From the NCBI GenBank assembly GCA_934668515.1, contig CAKUNS010000010.1, forward strand, positions 1 to 51,754: a DNA stretch of 51,754 nt, read 5' to 3'. Position 1 is the first letter of the stretch; each line of letters opens with the position of its first letter. Origin of the DNA: an uncultured Eggerthellaceae bacterium (GTDB lineage: Bacteria > Actinomycetota > Coriobacteriia > Coriobacteriales > Eggerthellaceae). The notes beneath the pieces are model-generated. The model was not told the DNA's origin and ran no database searches. It saw only the letters and a program-made list of their open reading frames with translations. Position numbers and translations under genes: made by a program. Below, piece after piece: positions 7,291-15,954 of the stretch.

Positions 7291-9173
7291 TACGACGCGT
7301 CCTTCCAGTCGGAGCCGATCAACACCAAGAAGTTGCTATCAAACAAATATTCGCCGTTATCCAACTGCGCAGCACCTTGGCCAAGCGCCTCGACGATCTG
7401 ATTCGCCTCGCGTTCGTACGACGCGCTCTTATAGATAACCAGAGTCTTCTTGTGATCGGTCGAATTGGCGTCCGAACCCGAAGCATTCGTGAAGCCAGCG
7501 TTCTTCAGCAGGCTCACCGCCTCTTGCGTGCGGGCACTCTTCGTTGTGCCGTTCTTCACCGAGATCGTAGCCAGCTTCTCGGAATCGACGGGATCCTGGC
7601 CGTTGGTGGCAATGACCGTTCCCGTCTTTTCGTCGACGACCGCATCCTCGGACGGCGGCAAGCCCTCGTCCATGCGCTTCATCATGGCCTTCCACTCTTC
7701 CTCGTTGGAATACGTGTACCAGCCGTCGCCGATAAGCTTGTTGGTTACCGGGTCCATTGCCGTGTAGAAATCAGTCGAGGTGTCCATGCCGCGCATCGCC
7801 TGAGCCAGACCGATGATGTCGGAAACATCCAGGTCAGTGGTCACATATTTGGAAATCGCCGTAACCGAGTTGGCGATGGTGGCCACATCGGACGACAGAA
7901 TCTTCTCGGCGATTGCCGACAGAACCAGACGCTGATTGGCGGCACGCATCGAATCGGGGTCGGCCGAATCGGCATAGGTGTTGCGCGAACGGCACAGAAT
8001 CAAAGCCTGCTCGCCGTTGAGGGTTTGCAAGCCTGCATCCAGATGACCGCCAGCGTCCTCGTCGTCGATCTCGACGGGAACGTCAACCTCGACGCCGCCC
8101 AGCGCGTCGACGATGTCGCGGAAGCCGTCGAAATTGATCTCGGCATAGTGCGAGATATCGACGCCCGCAAAGTCGGAAACGGTCTTGACCGATAGGGCCG
8201 CGCCGCCGAACGCATGAGCCGAGTTGACTTTCTGTTGTCCATATTCTCCCATGTCAACCATGGTGTCGCGATGGATCGAAACCATGGAGACCTTCTTGTT
8301 CACCGGATCGATGCGAGCCAAGATAATGCTGTCGGTACGGAACGATCCGCCAAACGACTCGTCCTCTTCGCGCTCGGACGAGCCGTCGGTGCCCATCAGC
8401 AACATATAGAACGGCTCGTTAGTCAAATCGGTTTCGATCAGGTACTTCTCAAGATCCTTCTGGTCAAGGCCTGCGTGCAGGTTGCCCTCGATGTTCTGGT
8501 AGTACGCGAAAGCCGCGCCGGCACCCACCAGAACCAATGCAAGGACCGCAACCAAAACGTACTTCAGCTTGCCACCGCCGCGCTTTTTCTGCGCAGGCGC
8601 GCGATTGGCAGGTCGACGATTGCCGGCTTGCGGACGAGTACCCCGATGACGGGGGTCTTGCGAATGCGCAACTTGCGAAGCGCCCGAGCGACGTCCCGCA
8701 GACGCATGCGAGGCGGATTGACGATCGGCGACCTGACGCCTCGCCGCATGGCGGTCGGCCGATTGCTGCCTGGCTTGCTGACGGCCGGCCGATGCGTGCT
8801 CCGCCATGTAGCGATCGACAGAACGCTGCGCTGCCGAACGATCGCGGCTTGGACGAGCGGCAACCGAGCGACCGCTGCTCTGACGCGCTGGAGCCTGACG
8901 ATCGGAGCTGGGGCGGCCTGACGACTGCCGCGATGCGCCCTGCGAGCGTGACGACACGGTCCCACGATCTGCGCGGCTCGTTCTTTCAGGTTGACGTCCC
9001 GCGCGATCATGATGACGCATATCGCCCGACAAGGAATCCCATCCCATCAGCGATTGCGAGGAATGATAGGTGCCGTATCGCTCATCATGCGACACGTCTT
9101 GACGCCTTTGGCGCTGGCTTTCGCCGCGGGAGCGCTGCGCTCCCCCGTTGCGATCGTCGCGTCGATTTACCAT
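7290..9173 (-). CDS. LytR-CpsA-Psr (LCP) cell-wall glycopolymer ligase
   Basis: This 627-residue protein is a single-pass membrane protein. Residues 1-200 are cytoplasmic, low-complexity and Arg/Ser/Gln/Ala-rich. A membrane helix lies at about 204-224. The extracellular LCP domain is at about 255-425 (LLMGTDG, FRTDSIILARID and SIHRDTMVDM carry the conserved Arg/Asp residues), and a LytR_C domain is at about 530-620. LCP enzymes transfer polymers from undecaprenyl phosphate to peptidoglycan or proteins. The long basic N-terminus is more extended than usual and could bind membrane or kinase partners. AAAGGA lies 6 nt before the ATG. It is 46 bp downstream of murT-gatD and overlaps rlmH. Confidence 0.92.
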   Translation of the reverse strand: MVNRRDDRNGGAQRSRGESQRQRRQDVSHDERYGTYHSSQSLMGWDSLSGDMRHHDRAGRQPERTSRADRGTVSSRSQGASRQSSGRPSSDRQAPARQSSGRSVAARPSRDRSAAQRSVDRYMAEHASAGRQQARQQSADRHAARRQVADRQSASHASAGRRSGASQVAHSQDPRHRGTRPQAGNRRPANRAPAQKKRGGGKLKYVLVAVLALVLVGAGAAFAYYQNIEGNLHAGLDQKDLEKYLIETDLTNEPFYMLLMGTDGSSEREEDESFGGSFRTDSIILARIDPVNKKVSMVSIHRDTMVDMGEYGQQKVNSAHAFGGAALSVKTVSDFAGVDISHYAEINFDGFRDIVDALGGVEVDVPVEIDDEDAGGHLDAGLQTLNGEQALILCRSRNTYADSADPDSMRAANQRLVLSAIAEKILSSDVATIANSVTAISKYVTTDLDVSDIIGLAQAMRGMDTSTDFYTAMDPVTNKLIGDGWYTYSNEEEWKAMMKRMDEGLPPSEDAVVDEKTGTVIATNGQDPVDSEKLATISVKNGTTKSARTQEAVSLLKNAGFTNASGSDANSTDHKKTLVIYKSASYEREANQIVEALGQGAAQLDNGEYLFDSNFLVLIGSDWKDAS

Positions 9174-9219
9174 CCCCGTTCCTTTCCCCGCTTTTATTGA
9201 AGTGTGAAACTACCCGAGC

Positions 9220-11502
9220 TTACTTGACGCCCAGCTTCTTGCACATTGCTTCATTGGCGTTGCGCTCGGCGCGGTCGTCAAGATTAGCAAGGGGAAGCGC
9301 CGGGCTTTGCGCGTCGGTCTTTCGAGCCCTGCGCTCCAAAGCGCGCTGAATAAGAACGTCGGCAACCTGCGGGTTCTTCGACAGCAAGGGGCCGTGAAGG
9401 TACGAACCGATAAGGTTTTTGTAAAGGACGCCGTCAGCGTGATCGGAGTCGTTATTGCCCGACCCATTCGAGCCGATGACGTTACCGAAGGGGGTCAATC
9501 CCTCGCCCAAGAAGGTACGGCCGGCATGGTTCTCGAATCCAACAACGGGCATCTGAACCAGCGAGCTTTCCAGCACGATGTTGCCAACAAGTCGATTGTG
9601 CGAACCGCCCTCGACGCGTTTGGTGGTGACATCCACCAAAGACAAGCCAGGGACCTCTTCGCTTCCCAGCAGCCATTCGTCACCGATGATTTGATATCCA
9701 CCGCAAATTGCCAAAAGCGTGCCATCGTCCTGCACGTAATCCAACAGTTTTTCGCGCAACTGCGAAAGACTTTCGGATGCCTGATGCTGCTCGCGATCGG
9801 GACCGCCGCCAATGAATACGATATCCGCCATCTGTGCATCGAAATCGGCGGGGTCTTCCACACGAACGACCTGAACGGGGATACCACGCCACTTCAAACG
9901 CTGCTCAAGCACACGGACGTTCCCGTTGTCGCCGTACAGGTTAAGAAGCGTCGGGAACAAATGAGCGATAACCAACGGTTCCATATCAACAGGCGCAATA
10001 ACCGCATCGTCGCCAACGGGCAAACCTGACGCGGATCCAACAGTTTTCACACCCGCGGCAGCAGCGGCCGCAGCGGCGTCGGCTGCAACATCTCCCACCG
10101 CGGCATCTTCAGCCTTGGCGGCGACACTTGCGGATGCAATCGGACCCAACTTGGAGGGATCTTTCTCAAGCACATCAAGATCGGCCTTCACGCCGGGCAG
10201 CGCCGTGTAATTGGCAATAGCGAACACCTGGGCCTCTGGCGATTCCGCACGTGCGTATTTCAGCACGTCGGCGACGCCATCGACCAACCGGGAATCAATG
10301 CCGGCGTACTTCAGAACGACCTGAACGTCAGCGGCACGCAATCCACCGGCGAATGCGATAAGATTCGGCATCTTCGCCAGCTCTTGGAAGTCGATGTCCC
10401 AAAGCCATGAGACGTCGTGACCGTCGCCTTCCCTGTCGTTGACGAAGAACGCGACGGCAACCGGGCCCTCGTGACCCATGACGATCTTCAAATTCTGATT
10501 GAAACCCGTTGGGTTCTTGGCAAGGTTCAGCAAGACCCGCGTTTGATCGATGTCATAACGCTGCAAGCGGCCGTTCTTCGGATCGAACTCCTGAACCGCG
10601 CGCAGGGTTTCCCGGAACGGAACCCCCACCAAGTCGGCAGCGACGAAAACCGCCAGCGTGTTGTAAACCATGTACGCGCCCGAGAACGGAACCTCAACAC
10701 GGCCTGACTGGTTGATGAGCATCGCGTCGTAAGCAAGCCCTTTGCTGGACCGGCACGCCTCACCGAACGAGACGTTCGAAGCCGCGCACGCAAGGTCCGA
10801 GCGCCCGAACCCGCACTCGGGACAGTGATAGCTTCCCAACTGACCGTACTGACGGTAGTCGTACTCAAGCATGGTCGAGCACTTCTGGCACATGCGCGCA
10901 TCAATGACGGCATCCTGTGGAAGACCCATGTCGCCCTGAACCCCGAAGGGAATGGAAACGTTGTCAACGGAATCGGCGATGGCTTGGCACAGCGGGTCGT
11001 CGGCGTTGTAGATAAGCGTGGTGTTCGGCGAGGTGCGCAGCGTCTTGGCAATGCTTTGCTGAATATGATCGATCTCGCCGGAGCGATCGAGCTGATCGCG
11101 GAACAGGTTAAGAAGAACGACATAGCGCGACTGCGTGAACGGGAGGATCTTCGCCATCCACAGCTCGTCGCATTCAAAAACACCCCATTCAACAGGCTTG
11201 GTGTGCAGAAGCGCCGTTGCAACGCCCGAATCAAGGTTGGCACCCGTGCGGTTGCAGACAACCGTGTGACCCGACTTCTCGATGGCGTCGGCCAGCATAT
11301 TGGTGACCGTGGTTTTGCCGTTGGTACCCACCACCAGGATGGAGCCGCGCGTCATGCGCGAAGACAAATCGGCGATCAACTGAGGATCGGCATACAGAGC
11401 GATCTTGCCGGGGAAATTTGCCGCGGGGCGATGAAACACGTTTTTCAAACCCCACGTAGACACCGCGCTGATCGCGCGTGCGCAACCGAACCGTAAACCC
11501 AT
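9220..11502 (-). CDS. murT-gatD: Single-chain MurT-GatD: lipid II isoglutaminyl synthase
   Basis: One 760-residue polypeptide holds both subunits of the complex that amidates D-Glu of the lipid II stem peptide. Residues 1-445 are the MurT Mur-ligase part: P-loop GTNGKTT (59-65), a Cys4 zinc ribbon (Cys205, 208, 227, 230) and WDID near 369 matching the MurT Asp that completes the GatD triad. Residues 452-508 are an Ala-rich linker. Residues 509-745 are the GatD glutaminase, with nucleophile Cys600 (LAICGGYQIIG) and His703 (GSYLHGPLLS). In Staphylococcus and Streptococcus these are two adjacent genes. GGAAGG precedes the ATG at 11502. It is followed by LCP and rlmH. Confidence 0.93.
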   Translation of the reverse strand: MGLRFGCARAISAVSTWGLKNVFHRPAANFPGKIALYADPQLIADLSSRMTRGSILVVGTNGKTTVTNMLADAIEKSGHTVVCNRTGANLDSGVATALLHTKPVEWGVFECDELWMAKILPFTQSRYVVLLNLFRDQLDRSGEIDHIQQSIAKTLRTSPNTTLIYNADDPLCQAIADSVDNVSIPFGVQGDMGLPQDAVIDARMCQKCSTMLEYDYRQYGQLGSYHCPECGFGRSDLACAASNVSFGEACRSSKGLAYDAMLINQSGRVEVPFSGAYMVYNTLAVFVAADLVGVPFRETLRAVQEFDPKNGRLQRYDIDQTRVLLNLAKNPTGFNQNLKIVMGHEGPVAVAFFVNDREGDGHDVSWLWDIDFQELAKMPNLIAFAGGLRAADVQVVLKYAGIDSRLVDGVADVLKYARAESPEAQVFAIANYTALPGVKADLDVLEKDPSKLGPIASASVAAKAEDAAVGDVAADAAAAAAAAGVKTVGSASGLPVGDDAVIAPVDMEPLVIAHLFPTLLNLYGDNGNVRVLEQRLKWRGIPVQVVRVEDPADFDAQMADIVFIGGGPDREQHQASESLSQLREKLLDYVQDDGTLLAICGGYQIIGDEWLLGSEEVPGLSLVDVTTKRVEGGSHNRLVGNIVLESSLVQMPVVGFENHAGRTFLGEGLTPFGNVIGSNGSGNNDSDHADGVLYKNLIGSYLHGPLLSKNPQVADVLIQRALERRARKTDAQSPALPLANLDDRAERNANEAMCKKLGVK

Positions 11503-11859
11503 GGCGCGCCTTCCTGTTTCGTTTCATCTGCTGCCAAAAGCGTTCGTTAGGATGCTTCTTGCCAGTTCATTCGTTTGTAAAGTATAGCAATCCGAAAAAC
11601 GCGGACGAGGGATCAGGCATGATTCTCGAATATGTCTTAACAGACCAGCGTGTTCGGCGATCATAAGGAGGGGAAGTGACGTCAAGGAAAAACGAAAGGG
11701 GCTGACAATCCCGTTAAAACCCCATGCGCGCCCACGCAAAGGGCCGACGCCGCGGAATACGTCGCAACAAGCAGAGCGCGGCGCGAACCGGAAGCAACAA
11801 CCCACAACAAGAGCAGTTGTGGGCAGCTCGCGAGGTTAATGGCGATTTCGAAAAGAGGT
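11503..11859. other. Intergenic region between murT-gatD and tRNA-Thr
   Basis: I see no credible coding sequence here. Besides the promoter for murT-gatD, the only structure is a perfect 8-bp inverted repeat with a 7-base loop, CCCACAAC-N7-GTTGTGGG (11801-11823). It has no T-run and could be an operator or RNA stem. Confidence 0.5.
11581..11589 (-). promoter_or_regulatory. Extended -10 promoter for murT-gatD operon
   Basis: On the minus strand TGCTATACT is an extended -10 element (TGn plus TATACT, 4 of 6 or better to consensus), about 80 bp before the murT-gatD start. No good -35 is visible 17 bp upstream, as is usual for extended -10 promoters. Confidence 0.45.
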
Positions 11860-11888
11860 TTGCACGAGTCTTTCAACTGCTATATACT
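11860..11888 (+). promoter_or_regulatory. Promoter for tRNA-Thr
   Basis: The -35 TTGCAC (11860-11865) and -10 TATACT (11883-11888) are separated by exactly 17 bp and end 27 bp before the tRNA. This is one of the strongest sigma-70-like promoters in the window; the same TTGCAC hexamer precedes tRNA-Leu at 51621. Confidence 0.75.
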
Positions 11889-11915
11889 TTCCAAACGCGC
11901 TTGCAAAGGCGCAAT

Positions 11916-11991
11916 GCCGATGTGGCTCAGCTGGTAGAGCAACGCTCTCGTAAAGCGTAGGTCACCGGTTCGAATCCGGTCATCGGCTCCA
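11916..11991 (+). tRNA. tRNA-Thr (CGT)
   Basis: A complete cloverleaf is present: acceptor GCCGATG pairs with CATCGGC, the anticodon loop CTCGTAA gives anticodon CGT, the T-arm is ACCGG-TTCGAAT-CCGGT, and CCA is encoded at 11989-11991. Confidence 0.97.
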
Positions 11992-12001
11992 TTACGAATG
12001 A

Positions 12002-12036
12002 AGGTCGCAACTTCGGTTGCGACCTTTTTCTTTTTC
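12002..12036 (+). terminator. Rho-independent terminator after tRNA-Thr
   Basis: The stem AGGTCGCAAC / GTTGCGACCT has a TTCG tetraloop and is followed by TTTTTCTTTTTC. It sits 10 bp past the tRNA and also separates it from the end of the convergent electron-transfer operon, although the minus-strand side lacks a T-run. Confidence 0.92.
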
Positions 12037-12103
12037 TAAAGCACCTAATGGCAGCCTATCCAGTCAACCACTGCACCGACCACGCACCGCAACAGGAACG
12101 GCG

Positions 12104-13492
12104 TTACGACAACATCAACTCAAGAAAGAGAAACGCCGTCGCAGCTGCAAGCGTCGCCCAATCGACAAGACGAAAGCCGTAGCTGCGCAAGCAAGTCCGC
12201 GATGCGCCCGCAGCGCCGAATGCGCGCGATTCAACCGCATACGCAACCGATTCCGATCGACGCAATGCGCTAGCGAACATGGGAACAAGCGCCGACACAA
12301 GCGCAAACAGACGGCGAAGCACACCACCACTTGAAAAATCGGCACCGCGCGACATTTGCGCGACGCACACCTTGTTGAACTCGTTCGTCAACGTGGGAAT
12401 GAACCGAAGCGTCATGCTCATAGCCAAACCAACGGATGCCGTGCGCACGCCAACGCGATCAAGCGGGCGAAGCAGCAGCAAAAACCCGTCTGTGAGTTGC
12501 GTGGGCGAGGTGGTGGTCATAAGCGCCGACGTTCCCAACAGCACGCAAACGAAACGCAGCACATTTCCAACTGCGCACGACAAGCCGCCAACCGTAACCG
12601 TCACCGGGCCCGCGCACCACAGAACCTCGCCGGAACTTACGAACAACACGTCGAAGATCAGGACGAATACGATCAACCACACAAACGGTTTCAGCGACCG
12701 AAACGCTGCACGAGCATCCGAGCCCGACACCGCCTGCACAGCCACCGCCGCCGCCAGTAAAACGCACAACGCGCCTATCCCTTGCGCGGCGAACGAAGCC
12801 ATCACGAACAGCACTGCGAACAATATCTTCCCGCGCGGGTCCAACCCATGGGAGAACGTGCCCCCGGAACGATACGCGCCGAACGCCGCGACGTTGCTGC
12901 CAAGTGGTCTAAAACCGCGCGAAGCCGACGACGAGGTTCGCTTCGCGCGAAACTTAGGAAGGTCGACGCCCTCGCCCGCATATGCGCTATCCGGCTGTGC
13001 CGCCAGAACGCCCGCTGCGACGGCCCCGGTGGCAAACCCCGTCGCGCACGCAGCCAATGCAAGCGGCGGCAAGCTCAGCAGCACCGATGTCGTTCCCAAC
13101 ATCAAAGCAGCAACCGCAATCTGACCGGCATTGTGCAGAACAGCAGCCACCATGGACACCGCCACCGCCCCTAAACCGGGAACGCGCGAAACCGCCGCGC
13201 ACCCCGCAAACGCAAGCGCCGTGCCGCCCAAGCTATACATAAGCATCATCGGCGAGCCGAACAGCAAACCCGATGCCACCACTTTCACCACCGCGACTGC
13301 AGCGGCGGCGCGAACGTCAAGCTCCAACAGCGCAACCACAACCGCCACGTTCGCCAACCCCAACTTCACGCCAGGCAAGGTCACGGGAAGCGGGATCATC
13401 GTTTCGATATAGCTCAACACAAGCGCAAGCGATCCGAAAAGCGATATACGCGCTAAACGTTGCGTGGCGGTGACTTGGGGGTTTGCTGCCAT
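12104..13492 (-). CDS. Gx/EetB-like membrane protein fused to EcfT-type transmembrane protein
   Basis: This 462-residue polytopic protein has two modules. Residues 1-165 match the Gx transporter / heptaprenyl-diphosphate-synthase component I family (SYIETMIPLPVTLPGVKLGLAN is characteristic), related to ECF S components and to EetB of flavin-based electron transfer loci. Residues 168-215 are a Ser/Arg linker. Residues 216-462 are an EcfT/CbiQ-type T component (HGLDPRGKILFAV, later SLGLAMSMTLRFIPTL-like with Arg-rich coupling segment MSRGADFSSGG). No ECF ATPase is nearby. It is the last gene of the seven-gene operon, 18 bp after the NusG-II gene. The ribosome binding site is weak. Export of flavin or electron transfer partnering is inferred. 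Confidence 0.82.
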   Translation of the reverse strand: MAANPQVTATQRLARISLFGSLALVLSYIETMIPLPVTLPGVKLGLANVAVVVALLELDVRAAAAVAVVKVVASGLLFGSPMMLMYSLGGTALAFAGCAAVSRVPGLGAVAVSMVAAVLHNAGQIAVAALMLGTTSVLLSLPPLALAACATGFATGAVAAGVLAAQPDSAYAGEGVDLPKFRAKRTSSSASRGFRPLGSNVAAFGAYRSGGTFSHGLDPRGKILFAVLFVMASFAAQGIGALCVLLAAAVAVQAVSGSDARAAFRSLKPFVWLIVFVLIFDVLFVSSGEVLWCAGPVTVTVGGLSCAVGNVLRFVCVLLGTSALMTTTSPTQLTDGFLLLLRPLDRVGVRTASVGLAMSMTLRFIPTLTNEFNKVCVAQMSRGADFSSGGVLRRLFALVSALVPMFASALRRSESVAYAVESRAFGAAGASRTCLRSYGFRLVDWATLAAATAFLFLELMLS

Positions 13493-13510
13493 GACGAAAC
13501 GCTTTACCTG

Positions 13511-13912
13511 CTATTTCCCGACAACGTCGTAAGAAGACGAGTCATCCTCGTCCGTCACGGTCACCACAAGCTTATGCGGCAGGCATATGATCTGCTGCCC
13601 CACCTCCGAAACCCAACCCTGCTCGACGCAATCCTGGTTGGGGCAATCCGCTTCTATCACGCGCACCTTGCCCGCATGCACTTCGATCATGTTCATGCCG
13701 GCACTGGAATTCACCGTAAGAGTGCCATCACAGGCAAGCGACATGGTGTGAGTTTCTCCATCTGCATCCTGGATAACGGCAGTCCGCGCGTCGCCGCCAC
13801 CGCCGAGCACGCTCGTAGCCGCATAAGCCACCAGCGCAACCACCACAATGGCCACAATCACTCCCACATTGAGCTTCTTACGATCCAACGTCTTTTTCTC
13901 ATCAACCGACAT
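13511..13912 (-). CDS. NusG domain II protein (EetA-like)
   Basis: This 133-residue protein has one membrane anchor (about 14-34) and an extracytosolic NusG-domain-II fold. The pattern ADCPNQDCVEQGWV...IICLPHKLVV (Cys90, Cys95, Cys110) is the family signature. The same domain defines EetA in flavin-based extracellular electron transfer loci such as that of Listeria. The three Cys may bind a metal or form a disulfide. A G-run lies 4 nt before the ATG. The gene is 15 bp downstream of apbE and 18 bp upstream of the Gx-EcfT fusion, the usual EetA/EetB pairing. Confidence 0.88.
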   Translation of the reverse strand: MSVDEKKTLDRKKLNVGVIVAIVVVALVAYAATSVLGGGGDARTAVIQDADGETHTMSLACDGTLTVNSSAGMNMIEVHAGKVRVIEADCPNQDCVEQGWVSEVGQQIICLPHKLVVTVTDEDDSSSYDVVGK

Positions 13913-13927
13913 ACAGCCCCCGTCTTT

Positions 13928-14992
13928 CTAACCATTAAGCAACGTGAAATCCGAACCATCCGACGCCGTCGCGACATCGTTCATGTCCACCAGCAATCCG
14001 CTGAAACGTTCATCGGCGTTCAGGAAATCCAGAGCTTTGTCGCGCCCCATCAAAAACAGTGTGGTGGAATATACATCGCCGTCGGTTGAGCTGTCGGACA
14101 CGATCGAGGCACTTGCCAGGTCGGTCTTTACCGGGTACCCCGTGCGCGGATCAAGTATGTGATAGTACAAAACGTCGTCAACAACGAAGCTGCGCTCATA
14201 CAGCCCACTTGTGACCAGGGATTTATCATGTGCAGGAATACTTGCGATGACATCATTCGCCGCGCCGTTGGGGTCCTGCACGCCCACGCTCCAATCATCA
14301 CCACGGAAGCTTTCGCCCAACACGTACACGTTGCCGCCCAGTGAAAGCATGGCGCTTTCGCAACCCGCCTCGCGCAACATGGACACCAGATCGTCGGTGA
14401 TGAAACCCTTCGCAATGCCGCCAAGATCAAGCATGGCATCGGGATCGGCGAGCGTCACCGTCGTTCCGTCAACCGAGATCGTGCGGTAATCTACGTGCTT
14501 GACGGCCTCCTGAATGGCCTCGTCATCGGGCTTGACGCCCTCGACGAAATCCCACAGGCTTGAAACGGCACCGATGCTGACGTCGAACAAGCCGCCCGAC
14601 GCCTCGGAATACGCCAGCGAGGCCTGAATGCAGCGCGCCGTCTCTTCGGCAACCTCAACCGGCTCGCCATGCGCGTTGTTGATGTTCCAAATATCGCTTC
14701 CTTCCTTCGTACGCGAGAAACGATCCTCGAAAAACTGACAGCGATCGGAAATAGCATCCATCAGCTCGGGCGAACACAGCGCACGGATTTGGATCACTGT
14801 GTCGAACAGGAACAATGTGATGGACTGGACCTCATATTCCGCACTATCGGCGCTCCGCTCCGACTGAGAAGCAGCGCCTTCGCTTTGCTGCATCGTTGAG
14901 CAGCCGGTCAGCCATGCAGGCATCGCAACCGCGCAAAGCGAGCCAGCCGCAAAGGCAAGAAAACCTCGACGCGACAACAGTTCGTTCTCCAT
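13928..14992 (-). CDS. apbE: FAD:protein FMN transferase (ApbE), lipoprotein
   Basis: This 354-residue enzyme transfers FMN from FAD to the Thr of SGAT-type motifs by a phosphoester bond. It has a twin-arginine-like start (SRRGFLAFAAG) and a lipobox LTGC with Cys31, so it should act as a lipoprotein outside the membrane. The Mg/FAD-binding motif DLGGIAKGFITD lies at 189-200, followed by LSLGGNVYVLG. The start is the ATG at 14992; the in-frame TTG just before is not needed. It sits between the polyferredoxin and EetA-like genes and is the obvious modifier of the FMN-binding proteins in this operon. Confidence 0.95.
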   Translation of the reverse strand: MENELLSRRGFLAFAAGSLCAVAMPAWLTGCSTMQQSEGAASQSERSADSAEYEVQSITLFLFDTVIQIRALCSPELMDAISDRCQFFEDRFSRTKEGSDIWNINNAHGEPVEVAEETARCIQASLAYSEASGGLFDVSIGAVSSLWDFVEGVKPDDEAIQEAVKHVDYRTISVDGTTVTLADPDAMLDLGGIAKGFITDDLVSMLREAGCESAMLSLGGNVYVLGESFRGDDWSVGVQDPNGAANDVIASIPAHDKSLVTSGLYERSFVVDDVLYYHILDPRTGYPVKTDLASASIVSDSSTDGDVYSTTLFLMGRDKALDFLNADERFSGLLVDMNDVATASDGSDFTLLNG

Positions 14993-15014
14993 CAACCTGA
15001 TCCTTCTTCAATAC

Positions 15015-15953
15015 CTACATAAACATCCGGCACAACGCGAACAGCACGGCAGCCTTCGCCAACACCAGCAGGATCTCGGTGCCACGCAAAGACATGAGGA
15101 ATTCCCCGGCCGGCTTTTTAGCGCTGGAATCCTGTACAGGCTCCGCCTGACCCGCTGGCTTAGGCACGCGCAGCAAGGTCACGTTTTCCAAGGGGCACCC
15201 ATCGGCGCAGCGTCCGCACGAAATGCACTCGCCCGCAGCAAACGCATCGGGATCGGGCGACACCGACACAGGACATGAGCGCTTGCATAGCCCGCATCCC
15301 TTCGCACAGCGCGTCGCGTCGCGGCGGAATGCAGAAAACGGCAGCACGGGCAGCAAGCTGAACACTGCACCAAGCGGGCAAAGGAACTGGCAGAAAAAGC
15401 GCTCCACGAACAGCATCCCAACCGCAATGACACCAAGGACGACGAATGCACCTACGGAAATACCGTCGACGTTGCCGGCAACGATGCCCGCGAACGCCGT
15501 CCAGGGGCTGTAGCCGGAAACGCCCGGCCACACGCCCGCGAAACACAGCACGCAAATGACGACCAGCACCACGTACTTCAACAGCTGCAACGCACGTTGC
15601 ATCCCGGCGGGCAGAAGCGGCTTCTTCTTGCCAATGCCCAGCTTTTTGCGCACGGGGGTGGAAACGGTGAACAAAGCGTCACCCAACGTCCCGAACGCGC
15701 ATGCATAACCACAGAAGAAGCGGCCGAACACCACAGTGAACGCCAGCGCGGCCAACAACGTCGTCACAAAGGCGCTCAAGCTAACAGGTTGCATGGCGCC
15801 GATCTGGGTGAAAACATACTTCACGCCGCTGAACGCCGCGCTGAACACAGCAGGGAACGCAACGAAGAACGCGATTTGCACCGCCCAGCGAACACCGCGA
15901 TCGATTACGAGGCGCTGACGGCGGCCAAGGGCTTTCGACTTGTTTTTCGCCAT
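15015..15953 (-). CDS. Membrane polyferredoxin, NapH/NosR-like 4Fe-4S protein
   Basis: This 312-residue integral membrane protein has about five helices. It has two CX3C motifs at membrane edges (FFCGYACAFG, Cys81/85, and FFCQFLCPLG, Cys188/192), then a cytosolic two-cluster ferredoxin segment: Cys216/220/223/227 and Cys243/246/249/253, each ending in Cys-Pro. NapH/NosR-type proteins pass electrons between the quinone pool or cytosolic donors and periplasmic carriers. Here it sits between an FMN-binding protein (1 bp away) and apbE, so it is the likely electron entry point of the system (inference). Confidence 0.9.
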   Translation of the reverse strand: MAKNKSKALGRRQRLVIDRGVRWAVQIAFFVAFPAVFSAAFSGVKYVFTQIGAMQPVSLSAFVTTLLAALAFTVVFGRFFCGYACAFGTLGDALFTVSTPVRKKLGIGKKKPLLPAGMQRALQLLKYVVLVVICVLCFAGVWPGVSGYSPWTAFAGIVAGNVDGISVGAFVVLGVIAVGMLFVERFFCQFLCPLGAVFSLLPVLPFSAFRRDATRCAKGCGLCKRSCPVSVSPDPDAFAAGECISCGRCADGCPLENVTLLRVPKPAGQAEPVQDSSAKKPAGEFLMSLRGTEILLVLAKAAVLFALCRMFM

Positions 15954-15954
15954 G

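Noticed and set aside
11524..11805. A 93-codon minus-strand frame upstream of murT-gatD
   Set aside because: It has no ribosome binding site or domain and would overlap the probable murT-gatD promoter at 11581.
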